From Blastocatellia bacterium UBA7656 (GTDB taxonomy: Bacteria > Acidobacteriota > Blastocatellia > UBA7656): DNA of 64,000 nt. The notes beneath the pieces are model-generated. The model was not told where the DNA came from. It made no database searches and saw only the letters and a program-made list of their open reading frames with translations. Numbering within the stretch: the first letter of the stretch is position 1; each line of letters begins with the position of its first letter. The position numbers were made by a program, and so were the translations under genes. This document shows positions 17,001 to 28,289 of this stretch, piece by piece. The stretch is from NCBI GenBank assembly GCA_002483445.1, contig DLHY01000124.1, positions 1 to 64,000 on the forward strand. Direction: 5' to 3'.

Positions 17001-19412
17001 CTATTCATACCTGAGCGCGACTATAGGGTCTACGCGCGTTGCCCTTCGAGCCGGAATGAAGCAGGCAAGCGCCGACACCGCGACCAAGAGAACAGGCACG
17101 GCGGCGAAAGTAGCCGCGTCAGTCGCGCTCACTCCGTAAAGCAGACTCTCAAGCAGTCGCGTGAGCGCATAGGATGAAGCCAGCCCCGCGACTGCTCCTA
17201 TCGAAGTCAGACCCAAACCCTGCCCTACGACCATTCGCACGATATCGGCGCGTTTGGCTCCCAGAGCCATTCTTATGCCTATGTCCCGCGTCGATTGGGT
17301 CACGGTGTAGGACATCACGCTGTAGATTCCTATCATCGCAAGCGCGACGGCGGCCGACGCGAAGATAGAGAGCAGTATCATGTTCAATCTGTCGTTTGAG
17401 ACCGATCTTGCGATGACGGCTTCCATCGTCCGTATGTTATGGATAGGCTGGGCCGGATCGACCGCTTGCACTTCGCGTCGGATCGCGGCAGTGAGCGTCG
17501 CAGTGTCGAGGCTTGAGCGCACCACAAGGCTCATCGAGCGGGCGAGGTTTGCGGCCTGCGCGTAAGAGATGTAAATTTCCGGTCTGGTTTCGCGCGTGAT
17601 CCCCGATTGCCTGACATCTCCCACGACGCCGACGATCATTGCCCACTCAGGCGAGCCTGCGCGGATGCGACGGTTCAGCGGGTTCTCGCCGTCAAGAAAT
17701 TTGTTGACGAGAGTCTGGTTGACCAATATCACTGGAGTCGATTTTTCCTGATCTCTGTCATCGAAAGAGCGGCCCGTGAGGAGCGGTATTCCCATCGCTC
17801 GAAAATAATCGGGCGTGACGACGCGGAACTCCGCAAGCGGAGCCTGTCCGGGCGGGTATGGTCCCTGCCCTTCTATTTCAATGCCGCCATTGAAGCCGGT
17901 TTGCTGTATCGGCAACAGATTGATCGCGCCTGCCGCTTCGACTCCGGGCAGGGCAGCGATGCGCTCAAGCGTTTGTCGATAAAAGGCTGGCACTGCTTGC
18001 GGAGTCGAATACTTCGCCTGCGGCAGAGCCACGCCCATCGTCAAAAGGTTTTCCGCCTTGAATCCGGTTTCAGTCTCCTGCAAACGGATGAAGCTTTTGA
18101 TAAGTAGTCCTGCGCCGACTAACAGAACCATCGCCGAAGCGACTTCAACGACGACGAGCAGGCTGCGCACCTTATTTCGCCGCGCGCTCGCGCCCCCCGC
18201 CCCGCTTTCTTTCAATACCGACTGCACATCCATCTTCGAACTTTGAAGCGCGGGCGCGAGTCCGAAAACTATTCCTGTCGCGATGGAGAGCAGCGAAGTG
18301 AATCCGACGACTTTCCAATCTAATCCGACTTCACCTGCTCGTGGCAGGGAATCGGCTGCCAGAGCCAGAAGCGCGTCGAGGCTCCACAGAGCCAGCAGCA
18401 ATCCGAGCGCGCCGCCAACGACCGCAAGCAAAACGCTTTCAGTGAGGAATTGTCGGATGAGTCTCGCGCGACTTGCGCCAAGCGAAGTGCGGATGGCTAT
18501 TTCTTTTCGGCGCGAGGCTGCGCGAGCGAGCAGAAGATTTGCGACATTCGTGCAGGCTATCAATAAAACGAAAGCGACCGCGCCCAGAAGCACCATGAGC
18601 GCGGGGCGCACGTTTTGAACAGTCTCTTCCTGAAGTGGGATGAGTTTTATGCTGCGCCCAGCCTGCTCGTTGGGATACTGCTCTTCGAGGCGGCGCGCTA
18701 TGCTGGTCATCTGCTCCTGCGCCCGCTCAAGAGGGACATCGGGTTTCAATCTTCCCATTGCAAACATCCAGTGGCTTCCGCGACTCTGAATCTGAGATTC
18801 CGTCGGAACGAGAGGAACCCACAACTCAGTCGATGCGCTCGGAAAGCGGAACCACGCGGGCATCACGCCGATGATCGTGTGATCTTCTCCGCCCAGCGTG
18901 ATCGAGCGATTGATGATCTCGCGGTCGGCTCCGAAATTCCGTCGCCAGAGATTATCGCTCAAAACGACGACGCGATTTCTGCCCGCCGTATCTTCGCCCT
19001 CAGCGAAGCCGCGACCCGCGACGGGCTGCACACCTGAAACGTCGAAGAAATTTGCTGAGACGGTCGCGCCCAGCGCGCGCTCAGGATGATCTTGTCCCTG
19101 AAGCCCTAAGCTTGAAAACTGCCATGTTGCGATCCCCGTGAAAACGTCGTTTTGTTCCAGCCAGTCTTTGAGATTCGGAACCGAAACCGTTCCCTGAAAA
19201 GCCTGACTCTGCCCTCCAGGAGTAAAGGTTTCCCAAAGTTTGATCAATCGATCAGGCTCGCCGAGTGGCAGAGGCCGGAGCAGCACGGCGTTGACGACGC
19301 TGAAGATAGCGGCATTTGCTCCTATGCCGAGCGCGAGAGTCAAAACGGCGACGGCAGTAAAGGCAGGTTTTTTCATAAACTGCCGAATCGCGTATCGCAG
19401 GTCTTTGTTCAT
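17001..19412 (-). CDS. ADOP-type duplicated MacB/FtsX permease
   Basis: 803 residues with the same two-unit plan as the other ADOP genes here. It begins NKDLRYAIRQFMKKPAFTAVAVLTLALGIG, has the first FtsX bundle around LMVLLGAVAFVLLIACTNVANLLLARAASRRKEIAIRTSLGA, and ends CFIPARRATRVDPIVALRYE. It lies 173 bases downstream of the LytTR response regulator on the same strand, so that two-component pair may control it. AGGG precedes ATG 19412 by about nine bases. No ATPase is nearby. Confidence 0.92.
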   Translation of the reverse strand: MNKDLRYAIRQFMKKPAFTAVAVLTLALGIGANAAIFSVVNAVLLRPLPLGEPDRLIKLWETFTPGGQSQAFQGTVSVPNLKDWLEQNDVFTGIATWQFSSLGLQGQDHPERALGATVSANFFDVSGVQPVAGRGFAEGEDTAGRNRVVVLSDNLWRRNFGADREIINRSITLGGEDHTIIGVMPAWFRFPSASTELWVPLVPTESQIQSRGSHWMFAMGRLKPDVPLERAQEQMTSIARRLEEQYPNEQAGRSIKLIPLQEETVQNVRPALMVLLGAVAFVLLIACTNVANLLLARAASRRKEIAIRTSLGASRARLIRQFLTESVLLAVVGGALGLLLALWSLDALLALAADSLPRAGEVGLDWKVVGFTSLLSIATGIVFGLAPALQSSKMDVQSVLKESGAGGASARRNKVRSLLVVVEVASAMVLLVGAGLLIKSFIRLQETETGFKAENLLTMGVALPQAKYSTPQAVPAFYRQTLERIAALPGVEAAGAINLLPIQQTGFNGGIEIEGQGPYPPGQAPLAEFRVVTPDYFRAMGIPLLTGRSFDDRDQEKSTPVILVNQTLVNKFLDGENPLNRRIRAGSPEWAMIVGVVGDVRQSGITRETRPEIYISYAQAANLARSMSLVVRSSLDTATLTAAIRREVQAVDPAQPIHNIRTMEAVIARSVSNDRLNMILLSIFASAAVALAMIGIYSVMSYTVTQSTRDIGIRMALGAKRADIVRMVVGQGLGLTSIGAVAGLASSYALTRLLESLLYGVSATDAATFAAVPVLLVAVSALACFIPARRATRVDPIVALRYE

Positions 19413-19585
19413 CGTCTTTCGCCCTTTTCATCGCCCGACTTCAACCATTGAAGGGACGCAAAAGATGGATTCCACCGTAGAAACTCGCGGAGTAAGTGGC
19501 GAGCGAGGGCGGCAGGTTTCATATTTTTTCCGTGCGATGAAGTTTTTTTCTTCGAAATGCAGGCAGGAACTCAAATCCTTGAAAG

Positions 19586-20365
19586 TCAGATGCGACTGAG
19601 TATCTTCTCGATCTGCTCGCGGCGGCTGCGGCTCAGTCTGAGCGAAGTGCCGTCGCGAAGTATGAGCGCGCATTCGCCGCCTTTGATCTGCGCTTCGCGG
19701 ACGCGGCTGAGATTGACGATTGCCGAGCGATGAATGCGCAGGAATTTTTCAGGGTCGAGCCGCGCTTCAAGCTCTGCCATCGTCTCGCGGAGCATGTGAG
19801 AGTGGTCGCCCGCGTGCAGGCGGACATAATAATCAGCCGCTTCGATCCAATCGATTTCATCCGCCCGGACGAAAAAGACCCGGCTCGCGGATCGAATCAA
19901 AAATTTTTCCTCATACTGCGACTTGTCGCGTTCTTCGATCTCCATCAAAGCCATCAGCTTCTTTTTGAGTCTGGCGGCTTCGCGCTGTTCTATCTGAGAT
20001 TTCGCCCGCTGAAGAGCCTGCTCGAACCGCTCGTCATCGAAAGGCTTGAGCAGATAATCGAGCGCGTGGACTTCGAAGGCGCGCAGCGCGTACTGATCGA
20101 ATGCGGTGACGAAGATGATGGCGGGTATGAGATTGATGTCGATTTTTTTCAGCACATCGAACCCGCTCATTTCGGGCATCTGGATATCGAGAAAGAGCAG
20201 GTCGGGAGGACTGGCAGAAATGAGTTTGACGGCCTTCGCCCCGCTGCCGCACTCACTGATGATTTCCACATCAGGGTCGAGTGAGAGAAGCGCGCGGATG
20301 TTTCGGCGGGCGATGGGTTCATCATCGACTATCATCACGCGGATTTTTTTTCTGCTTTTGTCCAT
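19586..20365 (-). CDS. LytTR family response regulator
   Basis: 259 residues. The receiver domain covers about 7-125, with acidic pocket D14/D15, phosphoacceptor D60 (FLDIQMPEMSG) and the LLKPFDDERF lysine. The LytTR DNA-binding domain (about 155-255) includes DEIDWIEAADYYVRLH, FLRIHRSAIVNLSRV and a basic C terminus. The start at 20365 is chosen for GCGGAGCGGA just before it; ATG 20395 has no site and would add ten residues. The gene overlaps the end of the histidine kinase gene by 44 bases, so the two are coupled. LytTR regulators often control envelope or export functions, and the next gene downstream is an ADOP. Confidence 0.92.
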   Translation of the reverse strand: MDKSRKKIRVMIVDDEPIARRNIRALLSLDPDVEIISECGSGAKAVKLISASPPDLLFLDIQMPEMSGFDVLKKIDINLIPAIIFVTAFDQYALRAFEVHALDYLLKPFDDERFEQALQRAKSQIEQREAARLKKKLMALMEIEERDKSQYEEKFLIRSASRVFFVRADEIDWIEAADYYVRLHAGDHSHMLRETMAELEARLDPEKFLRIHRSAIVNLSRVREAQIKGGECALILRDGTSLRLSRSRREQIEKILSRI

Positions 20366-21503
20366 TCCGCTCCGCTGGTTGAAAAGGAATCGCAAGAGTG
20401 GCGACTACGCCGGCGTCGCGATTGCGAAGGTCGAATTGACAGTTCGTTCCGTAAAGCTGATTGAGTCGGGCGCGAGTGTTCGCCAGCCCTATGCCGCGAC
20501 ACTGTTCCATTCGCCAGTCCGTAGGGAGTTGAGGGCCATCGTTGTAGACACTTATTTCCAATCGACCGTTGCTGCGCGTGGCGCTGAGTTTGACCGATCC
20601 TGCGGCATCGCGCGCCGCTATGCCGTGATGCACAGCGTTTTCGACAATGGGCTGAAGAATGAGGCTCGGCACTCTGGCTTCCATAGCGTCCTGAGCGATA
20701 TCGATCTCGACTCGCAGGCGGTCTGAAAAGCGCATCTGCTGAATGCCGAGATAACGATTGATGAACTCGATCTCGTCGCTGAGAGCGACTTCCTGCCGGT
20801 CTGCGCTATCAAGCGCGTGGCGCAGCAGTTCGCTCAGTCCTGTGGTCATTCGAATCGCGGCCCGATTTTCGTTGTTGCGAATCAGCCCGACTATGCTGTT
20901 GAGCGTGTTGAAGAGAAAATGCGGATGAAGCTGAGCGCGCAAGGTTTCGAGTTGCGCTCGCGCAAGTTGGGCCTTGAGTTCCGAAGCCTGAAGCTCGCGC
21001 TGGCGATATTTGCCATAGTAATCGATGGCAAACCCGACTCCGAGTATCGCTACGTAGGTGAGGAAATCGAGATGAAAATACATCCCCGTAAAATGCACGA
21101 ACTGATCAAAGGGTTGAGCGATCATCCAACGCGGATAGATATCAAGCGCGCGCGTGAAAAGGGTGTAACAGGCTATATGAATGAGAGAGGCGAGGGAGCC
21201 GAAGAAAATATGGGCGATGAGGTTGCGCGCGCGGTTCAACTGCTCGATGGGAAATCGGCGACCGAGATGCAGGATCAACGGAGTGAGCGCGGCCCAGACG
21301 TAATAAATCATCAACTGCCACGCCGCAAGCCGCCACCAGGAAAGTCCGTAATCAGAATCGATTTCTCCGATATAAGACTGACTGGCATAAAGCAGCGCGG
21401 GAAGTGTCCAAAGTCCCAGCACGAAAGCGGCGGCCACAGTGCGCCGCCGCTTTGACGGCTTCTCACTGATTTCGCTCGCGTTTGATTCAGGCGCTTGAAT
21501 CAT
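20322..21503 (-). CDS. LytS/YehU-type sensor histidine kinase
   Basis: 393 residues. Four hydrophobic segments in the first ~170 residues form a membrane sensor, starting with AAAFVLGLWTLPALLY. A short coiled linker leads to the His_kinase domain with the phosphorylated histidine in QLHPHFLFNTLNSIVGLI, then an HATPase domain with LILQPIVENAVHHGIA (N box) and GIGLANTRARL (G box). GAGG lies five bases before ATG 21503, which is preferred to ATG 21515. It pairs with the overlapping LytTR regulator. The signal sensed is unknown. Confidence 0.92.
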   Translation of the reverse strand: MIQAPESNASEISEKPSKRRRTVAAAFVLGLWTLPALLYASQSYIGEIDSDYGLSWWRLAAWQLMIYYVWAALTPLILHLGRRFPIEQLNRARNLIAHIFFGSLASLIHIACYTLFTRALDIYPRWMIAQPFDQFVHFTGMYFHLDFLTYVAILGVGFAIDYYGKYRQRELQASELKAQLARAQLETLRAQLHPHFLFNTLNSIVGLIRNNENRAAIRMTTGLSELLRHALDSADRQEVALSDEIEFINRYLGIQQMRFSDRLRVEIDIAQDAMEARVPSLILQPIVENAVHHGIAARDAAGSVKLSATRSNGRLEISVYNDGPQLPTDWRMEQCRGIGLANTRARLNQLYGTNCQFDLRNRDAGVVATLAIPFQPAERNGQKQKKNPRDDSR

Positions 21504-21596
21504 TGATCCTCGCATTTAACAGAGAGGAAAATGAGCAGAAGGCTCCTCTCCTCAACACCCTGCATTAGCTGGGTGAGGTACGACAGCCTGATGTCT

Positions 21597-21676
21597 TCAA
21601 CCGTTTCAACGTTAGAAAACGGTTGAAACCGTTCGGGAGACCATCGCGCGGCTACCCACCTCGATGAATCGAGGTG
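21597..21676. repeat. Two-hairpin REP-like intergenic element
   Basis: Within a 266-base gap with no gene, TCAACCGTTT (21597-21606) pairs with AAACGGTTGA (21617-21626). CACCTCGA (21657-21664) pairs with TCGAGGTG (21669-21676) around a TGAA loop. The paired-hairpin layout is like a REPIN or other non-autonomous palindromic element. No second copy is visible in this window. Confidence 0.5.
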
Positions 21677-21781
21677 TTAATGAGAAAGGCTCTTCTCCTC
21701 CCATAACCCACGCTTCATACGAGCAAAAAACTTCTCTCCTGATTCTTCAATCGTCTCTTTCCCTATTATCAACTCGCGCCT

Positions 21782-22315
21782 TCAGCGAATCAAACTCTTC
21801 ACTGCATCGGCCATCAGGTCTGCGCGGTCGGTGTGACGAAAGCGCGAATGCACAACGCCACGACGGTCGATCAGATAAATATCCGTCGTGTGATTGACGT
21901 GATAGCCCAGCGCCGAATCTGATTTTTCTATCTCGTAACGCGCGCCGAATTGTTTGACCACCGCATCGATTTCTTCTTTCCTGCCCGTCAGCGCGACGGT
22001 TTGGGCCGAGAAGTATTTGACGTAATCCCGGAGAACCTGTCGCGTGTCGCGTCCGGGGTCTACGCTTATGAACACGGCGAGAGCTTTTTCCCTCTCCGTG
22101 CCGAGTTGTTCGAACACCTTGTTGACCCGACCCAGAATGACCGGGCAGGCTTCGGTGCAGGAAGTGTAGCCGAAAAACAGCAGTATAACTTTCCCGCGAT
22201 GCTTGCTCAGTCGGAACCTATGGCCGTTGTGATCGGTGAGAGAAAAATCCTGCGCCGCGGTGTCGAAACCCGCAGCTATCAGAACGATGATTGAAAGAAT
22301 GAACATTCGTTTCAT
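21782..22315 (-). CDS. SCO1/SenC family copper chaperone
   Basis: 177 residues with a signal peptide (1-21). The thioredoxin fold carries the copper-binding CxxxC motif in GYTSCTEACPVIL. The distal histidine sits in HVNHTTDIYLIDRRG. SCO proteins deliver copper to, or reduce, the CuA site of cytochrome c oxidase. The start 22315 follows AGGGAGG by four bases; a GTG at 22330 would overlap the upstream stop by four bases. It lies directly downstream of the DJ-1/PCuAC fusion gene. PCuAC is the known partner of SCO in CuA assembly, so the two genes support each other. Confidence 0.92.
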   Translation of the reverse strand: MKRMFILSIIVLIAAGFDTAAQDFSLTDHNGHRFRLSKHRGKVILLFFGYTSCTEACPVILGRVNKVFEQLGTEREKALAVFISVDPGRDTRQVLRDYVKYFSAQTVALTGRKEEIDAVVKQFGARYEIEKSDSALGYHVNHTTDIYLIDRRGVVHSRFRHTDRADLMADAVKSLIR

Positions 22316-22326
22316 CGCGCCTCCCT

Positions 22327-23886
22327 TCACATCGCGGCGCGGCGGCGGACGGGGACGAGCAGCGTTTTTTTGATCGAGTTTTCAAACTCAAGCGTGAGCG
22401 CCACTTTGTCGCCTTCCTGAACGGGCCGCTTCAAGTTGATGAGCATGAGGTGAAGGTCTCCGGTCAATTCGGTTTTGCCTGTGGGAAGATTGATGCGGTC
22501 AAGGCGGCGCATTCGCATCATCTGTTTATCATTCATCTCTACGCGGTGAAGCTCGACGGCTCCGGCTATGTCGGAGTGCGCGGAGAGAATCGCCGTGTCT
22601 CGCGAAGAAACATTTTCGATGATCATGTAAGCTGCGGTCAGACGTTGCGAAGGCGGCATCTCCTGAATCCAGGCGTCGCGTATGATGATCCCGTCCGCCG
22701 CATCTGCTGGAATCTTCGAAGCAGGAGAGCCGATGCGATCAATTTTGAGGCTCACAGCGAAGGTGTTCGCTACACCCGCAGGTTGAACGCTGGCCTCGCC
22801 GCGCCACTCTGCTTGGTCTTCGTCCGTAAATCGCCACGCGCTTTTGGTCGCTTCGCTTTTCGCTGAATTTTCTTTTTTCCATGTGCCTGCTGCCAGGCTC
22901 TCATTGAGAAGTTTAAGAATATCGGCAGCCGCAGTCGCGCCCTGCGCCTGCCAGCGGACTTCCCACGAGCGAGGGCTGCCCTCGGTGCTGAGAACTCTCG
23001 ATTGAACGCCTTCGGGCAGATTGAGGCGCAGGTTTCTGCCGAAGATATTTCTTATATGCCGGTCGGCGAAGCTCGCGCGGGCGTAGGTTGAATCGGGCTG
23101 CCAGTTGTATTCCATATTGAGCGCGACCATCTGAGCGCGGGCCTTGCTGAACATTTTTGAAACGACGTAGAGTGATCCGTCTATGCCTGAAGATATTCCG
23201 GCGGTGGTGATGAATTTTCCGTTGTCGACATATCGCCGGTCTCTTACGACTTTCACTTTAGGCGCGATTGCCGGAAGGCCATCGATGAGATCGTAAAACG
23301 TGGTCGCGGTCATTCCGTCGAGCAGCCCGGTCTTTGCCAGTATATAAGCGCCGTTGCAGACCGACAGGACGTACTCGGCGTCTTTGGATTTCTCCTGAAT
23401 CCATTTTATGACCTGCGGGTTTTCCTGCGTCGGAGTGACTCCGCCGCCCGGTATGATTATGACATCGGCGCGGGGCGAGTCTTCGAGAGTGTAGTGCGGG
23501 TTGACTCGCATTCCCATCGCCGTCGTGATCTGGTTCATGCTTACGGCGACGGTGAAGACTTCCAGTCCGGCCTGACCGAATACTTCATAAGGGCCTGTGT
23601 AATCGATTATCTGAACCCCGTCGAAGAGGAGTATGGCGGCTCGCTTTCTCTGAGGCGACGGCCCCTGCGAAGCGGCCATTGCGGCTGGAGTGCCTTTTCT
23701 AACCAGCGTCATTCCGCAGGCAGTGCAATCGCCTGCCTTGTCCGATTCGACGTTATCCGCGCCGCAGCCGCACGGCGGGCAAACGTATTTGGCCGAGTCC
23801 TGAGAGGCGAGGGCCGCGACAGGAATAAGCATGAGAGAAAATGAAGCGACGAGGACAATCACGCGCGCTTTGTGGTAATACTTCAT
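22327..23886 (-). CDS. DJ-1/PfpI domain fused to PCuAC copper chaperone
   Basis: 519 residues. A signal peptide (about 1-27) is followed by a short Cys-rich metal-binding segment (CPPCGCG...CTACGM), as in the heavy-metal-binding domain of copper proteins. A DJ-1/PfpI domain covers about 80-260, with VIIIPGGG and nucleophile cysteine in LSVCNGAYILAKTG; it resembles the AraC-type GATase1 domain, but no HTH follows. A linker of unclear fold comes next. The C-terminal PCuAC domain (about 405-505) has the copper ligands ELHRVEMN...M and LHLML, the H-M-H-M pattern of the family. It should bind copper(I) in the periplasm and act with the SCO1 protein encoded next. The DJ-1 part could be redox or regulatory. 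The start at 23886 follows GAGGAGAG; the upstream in-frame ATG at 23928 lacks a signal-peptide fit. Confidence 0.88.
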   Translation of the reverse strand: MKYYHKARVIVLVASFSLMLIPVAALASQDSAKYVCPPCGCGADNVESDKAGDCTACGMTLVRKGTPAAMAASQGPSPQRKRAAILLFDGVQIIDYTGPYEVFGQAGLEVFTVAVSMNQITTAMGMRVNPHYTLEDSPRADVIIIPGGGVTPTQENPQVIKWIQEKSKDAEYVLSVCNGAYILAKTGLLDGMTATTFYDLIDGLPAIAPKVKVVRDRRYVDNGKFITTAGISSGIDGSLYVVSKMFSKARAQMVALNMEYNWQPDSTYARASFADRHIRNIFGRNLRLNLPEGVQSRVLSTEGSPRSWEVRWQAQGATAAADILKLLNESLAAGTWKKENSAKSEATKSAWRFTDEDQAEWRGEASVQPAGVANTFAVSLKIDRIGSPASKIPADAADGIIIRDAWIQEMPPSQRLTAAYMIIENVSSRDTAILSAHSDIAGAVELHRVEMNDKQMMRMRRLDRINLPTGKTELTGDLHLMLINLKRPVQEGDKVALTLEFENSIKKTLLVPVRRRAAM

Positions 23887-23967
23887 CGGTAGCTCTCCTC
23901 TTATTTGAAATTGATGACGAGAGATCATCTCGCCGTTATCAAGTTACGTTCAAGTGATTATGGTTGA

Positions 23968-24007
23968 CAGGAATTTGCAGCCATCGGCAGGAATTTGCAG
24001 CCATCGG
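23968..24007. repeat. Perfect 20-base tandem duplication
   Basis: The 20-base unit at 23968-23987 is repeated exactly at 23988-24007, and a partial third match follows. It lies upstream of the copper operon. It is a small slippage product or a pair of binding sites; nothing else is visible in 23887-24140. Confidence 0.7.
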
Positions 24008-24140
24008 CATTCGATTGCAGCGAAGGGAGATTGCGCGTCGTCACAACGCCGGACGAGAATCGCGGCGGCGGTTTGCCTGACGCGACTCGTGTCAGGCTCT
24101 TTCGATATCAGTCAAACATTTCGTAGTCATGCGGCTCGTT

Positions 24141-25820
<1,680 letters not shown>

Positions 25821-25832
25821 GCATTCCTCGCT

Positions 25833-28262
25833 TCATTCGCAGCGAAGCGCGATCATCGGATCAACTTTCGCCGCCCGCCGCGCGGGGATATAACAAGCCA
25901 GAAGCGCAACTCCTCCAAGCAACACTGAAGTAACCGCGAAAGTAACAGGATCAGTCGCGCTGATGCCGAATAACAAACTTGTCAGCAATTTCGTCAACAA
26001 CAGAGAGAGCAGCAGTCCCGCAACCAGGCCGCCGATGGCGAGCGACAATCCTTCGCCGATAACCAGACTGATGATTTGTCGGGGACTCGCGCCGAGAGCG
26101 ATGCGAATGCCCATCTCCTGCGCGCGACGGCTGACCGAATAACTGATCGCGCTGTAAAGTCCGACCGCCGCCAGAATGAAAGCAATCAGCGCGAAGAGAC
26201 CGAGAATCACCGCCTGAAAGCGCGTGTCGGCATGTTCTTTTTGAAAGCGTTCCGGGATGGTCGAAATTTCCAGAATCGGCAAGTCACTGTCTATTTCCTG
26301 TAACTCTCGGCGAATCGCAGCCACCGTCGCGCGCGTGTCCTGAGTTGTGCGCGCGGCAATGGTCATATAGGTCGCTGAGGTCTGCGGCAACGATAGATAA
26401 ATATCCAAGTCTGCGCTCCGGTCGGAACGCATCCCGTCATATTTCACATCGCCGACTATGCCGATGACGGTGATCCATTCCGCATCAGTCTTCGCATCGG
26501 CTTCTCGCAATCGTTTGCCGAGAGGGTTTTCGTCCGGCCACAATCGGCGCGCGACAGCTTGACTGATGACGGCAACGCGCGGCACATCCGTGTGATCTCG
26601 GTTGTCAAAGATTCTTCCTTCCACCACGGGGATTCCCAACACGCCGAAAAATTCCGGCGTCACGCGATGCAATTCCAACCGGATGGTTTCGTCCTGCTCG
26701 GAATGTTTGCCTTCGACACGCGCATCGAATGGCCAGAAGATGCGCGGGGGCAAGTGTGGCGCGGCTATCGCGGTTTCCACCCCCGACAGTTGCTTCAAGC
26801 GTTCATCGAGGGCGCGCACAAGCTCTCGCTGCGCCGACACCTGTTGGTACTCAGGGCCGCGCGGATTGATTTCCAACGCCAGCAGATTGTCAACGCGAAA
26901 GCCCGGATCGAAAGTTTGCAGCCGTTGATAGCTCACCATCAGCAGCCCCGCGCCGATCAACAGCATCAGCGAAATCGCCACCTGACCGACAACCAGCAGT
27001 TTGCTAATCGCTCTGCTGCGCGAACTCGCGCCTCTGCTGTTTTCTTTCAGAGTCAAATTCAAATCCGCCTTCGACGCCATAAGCGCGGGCGCAAGACCGA
27101 AGCTGAGGGTTGTCAGCATCGTCACCGCAAGCGCAACGCCGAGTACACGCCAATCCATGCCGACCTGAATATATCGTGGCAAATCAATTGCGCTTACTGC
27201 GGAAATCAACTTTGACATCCATGCGGCGAATAACAAACCCGTAACACCGCCAGCCAGCGACAACAACAGGCTCTCGCTCAACAGTAATGTAATCAACTGG
27301 CGACGACTCGATCCGAGCGCGGCGCGAATTGCGATCTCTTTTCGTCTGGCGCTGGCGCGAGCGAGCATCAGGTTGGCAACATTTGTGCAGGCGACGGCAA
27401 GCAGAAACGCTGCGCCCGCCATCAGCATCAGCAACCCTGGCTGCACTTTGTTGCGGAAGCTCTCATCAAAAGCGGTGACGCGCGCACCGATGTTTTTGTT
27501 ACTTGCCGGAAAGGCTTGCTCCAGTCGCTGTGCGAGCAGATTTATTTCGGTCTGCGCTACGGCCTCGGTGACTCCCGGTTTGAGCCGCGCGACAACCGTA
27601 TGCCAGCGTCGTTTTCGATCTTTCACCCAACCCGGATAAACCAGCGAAGAAGCTGAAGTCGGCATCCAGAAGTCGGCGCGATCCAGCAACCCGCTAAAAT
27701 GCGTCGGCATCACCCCGACAATCTCGAACGCCCCGACGGTAGTCGGCAAAGTTTTTCCGACTGCGGACGGGTCGCCGCCGAACCGGCGCTGCCAGTAGCC
27801 TTCGCTCAACAGGATAACCGGATGAACTCCCGACTGCGCGTCGGTTTCGGTCGAATCGAATGCGCGCCCGAACACAGGAGCAACTCCGAAGAGGCGGAAA
27901 TAATCGGCAGACACATATTCTCCGACGAGCGATTCGGCCCCGTCATCGCCTGTCGCTGTGAGCCGCACATTGCCCGCCGCGACGATGGAATCAAATGATT
28001 GCGCCTCTTCTCGCCAGTCTTCAAAGTCTGGATACGAGACGCGGCTGATACCTTCTTTGCCGCGTTCTTCGTTGACGACTCTCACGATGCGATCCGCCTC
28101 CGGGTACGGAAGCCCTTTGAGCAGTGTGGCATTTATCAATGTAAAAATTGCGGTCGTCGAGCCGATGCCGAGAGCCAGTAACAGCACCGCGACAGTAGCA
28201 AAGCCGGGCCTCTTCATTAGCATTCGCGCGCTGTAGCGCAAGTCCTGTAGTAATGTCTGCAT
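25833..28262 (-). CDS. ADOP-type duplicated MacB/FtsX permease (operon with S41)
   Basis: 809 residues from ATG 28262, which follows AAGGGGA by five bases; longer in-frame starts up to 28370 would add an unlikely leader that crosses a palindrome. It begins QTLLQDLRYSARMLMKRPGFATVAVLLLALGIG and ends CYIPARRAAKVDPMIALRCE. It has two MacB/FtsX units like the other members. Its 3' end is very similar to that of the neighbouring ADOP at 28620, and both continue into an S41 start at the same 12-base distance, which points to duplication of the whole operon. Confidence 0.92.
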   Translation of the reverse strand: MQTLLQDLRYSARMLMKRPGFATVAVLLLALGIGSTTAIFTLINATLLKGLPYPEADRIVRVVNEERGKEGISRVSYPDFEDWREEAQSFDSIVAAGNVRLTATGDDGAESLVGEYVSADYFRLFGVAPVFGRAFDSTETDAQSGVHPVILLSEGYWQRRFGGDPSAVGKTLPTTVGAFEIVGVMPTHFSGLLDRADFWMPTSASSLVYPGWVKDRKRRWHTVVARLKPGVTEAVAQTEINLLAQRLEQAFPASNKNIGARVTAFDESFRNKVQPGLLMLMAGAAFLLAVACTNVANLMLARASARRKEIAIRAALGSSRRQLITLLLSESLLLSLAGGVTGLLFAAWMSKLISAVSAIDLPRYIQVGMDWRVLGVALAVTMLTTLSFGLAPALMASKADLNLTLKENSRGASSRSRAISKLLVVGQVAISLMLLIGAGLLMVSYQRLQTFDPGFRVDNLLALEINPRGPEYQQVSAQRELVRALDERLKQLSGVETAIAAPHLPPRIFWPFDARVEGKHSEQDETIRLELHRVTPEFFGVLGIPVVEGRIFDNRDHTDVPRVAVISQAVARRLWPDENPLGKRLREADAKTDAEWITVIGIVGDVKYDGMRSDRSADLDIYLSLPQTSATYMTIAARTTQDTRATVAAIRRELQEIDSDLPILEISTIPERFQKEHADTRFQAVILGLFALIAFILAAVGLYSAISYSVSRRAQEMGIRIALGASPRQIISLVIGEGLSLAIGGLVAGLLLSLLLTKLLTSLLFGISATDPVTFAVTSVLLGGVALLACYIPARRAAKVDPMIALRCE

Positions 28263-28289
28263 GGTCGTCCCCTTTTCATTCATCATGAA

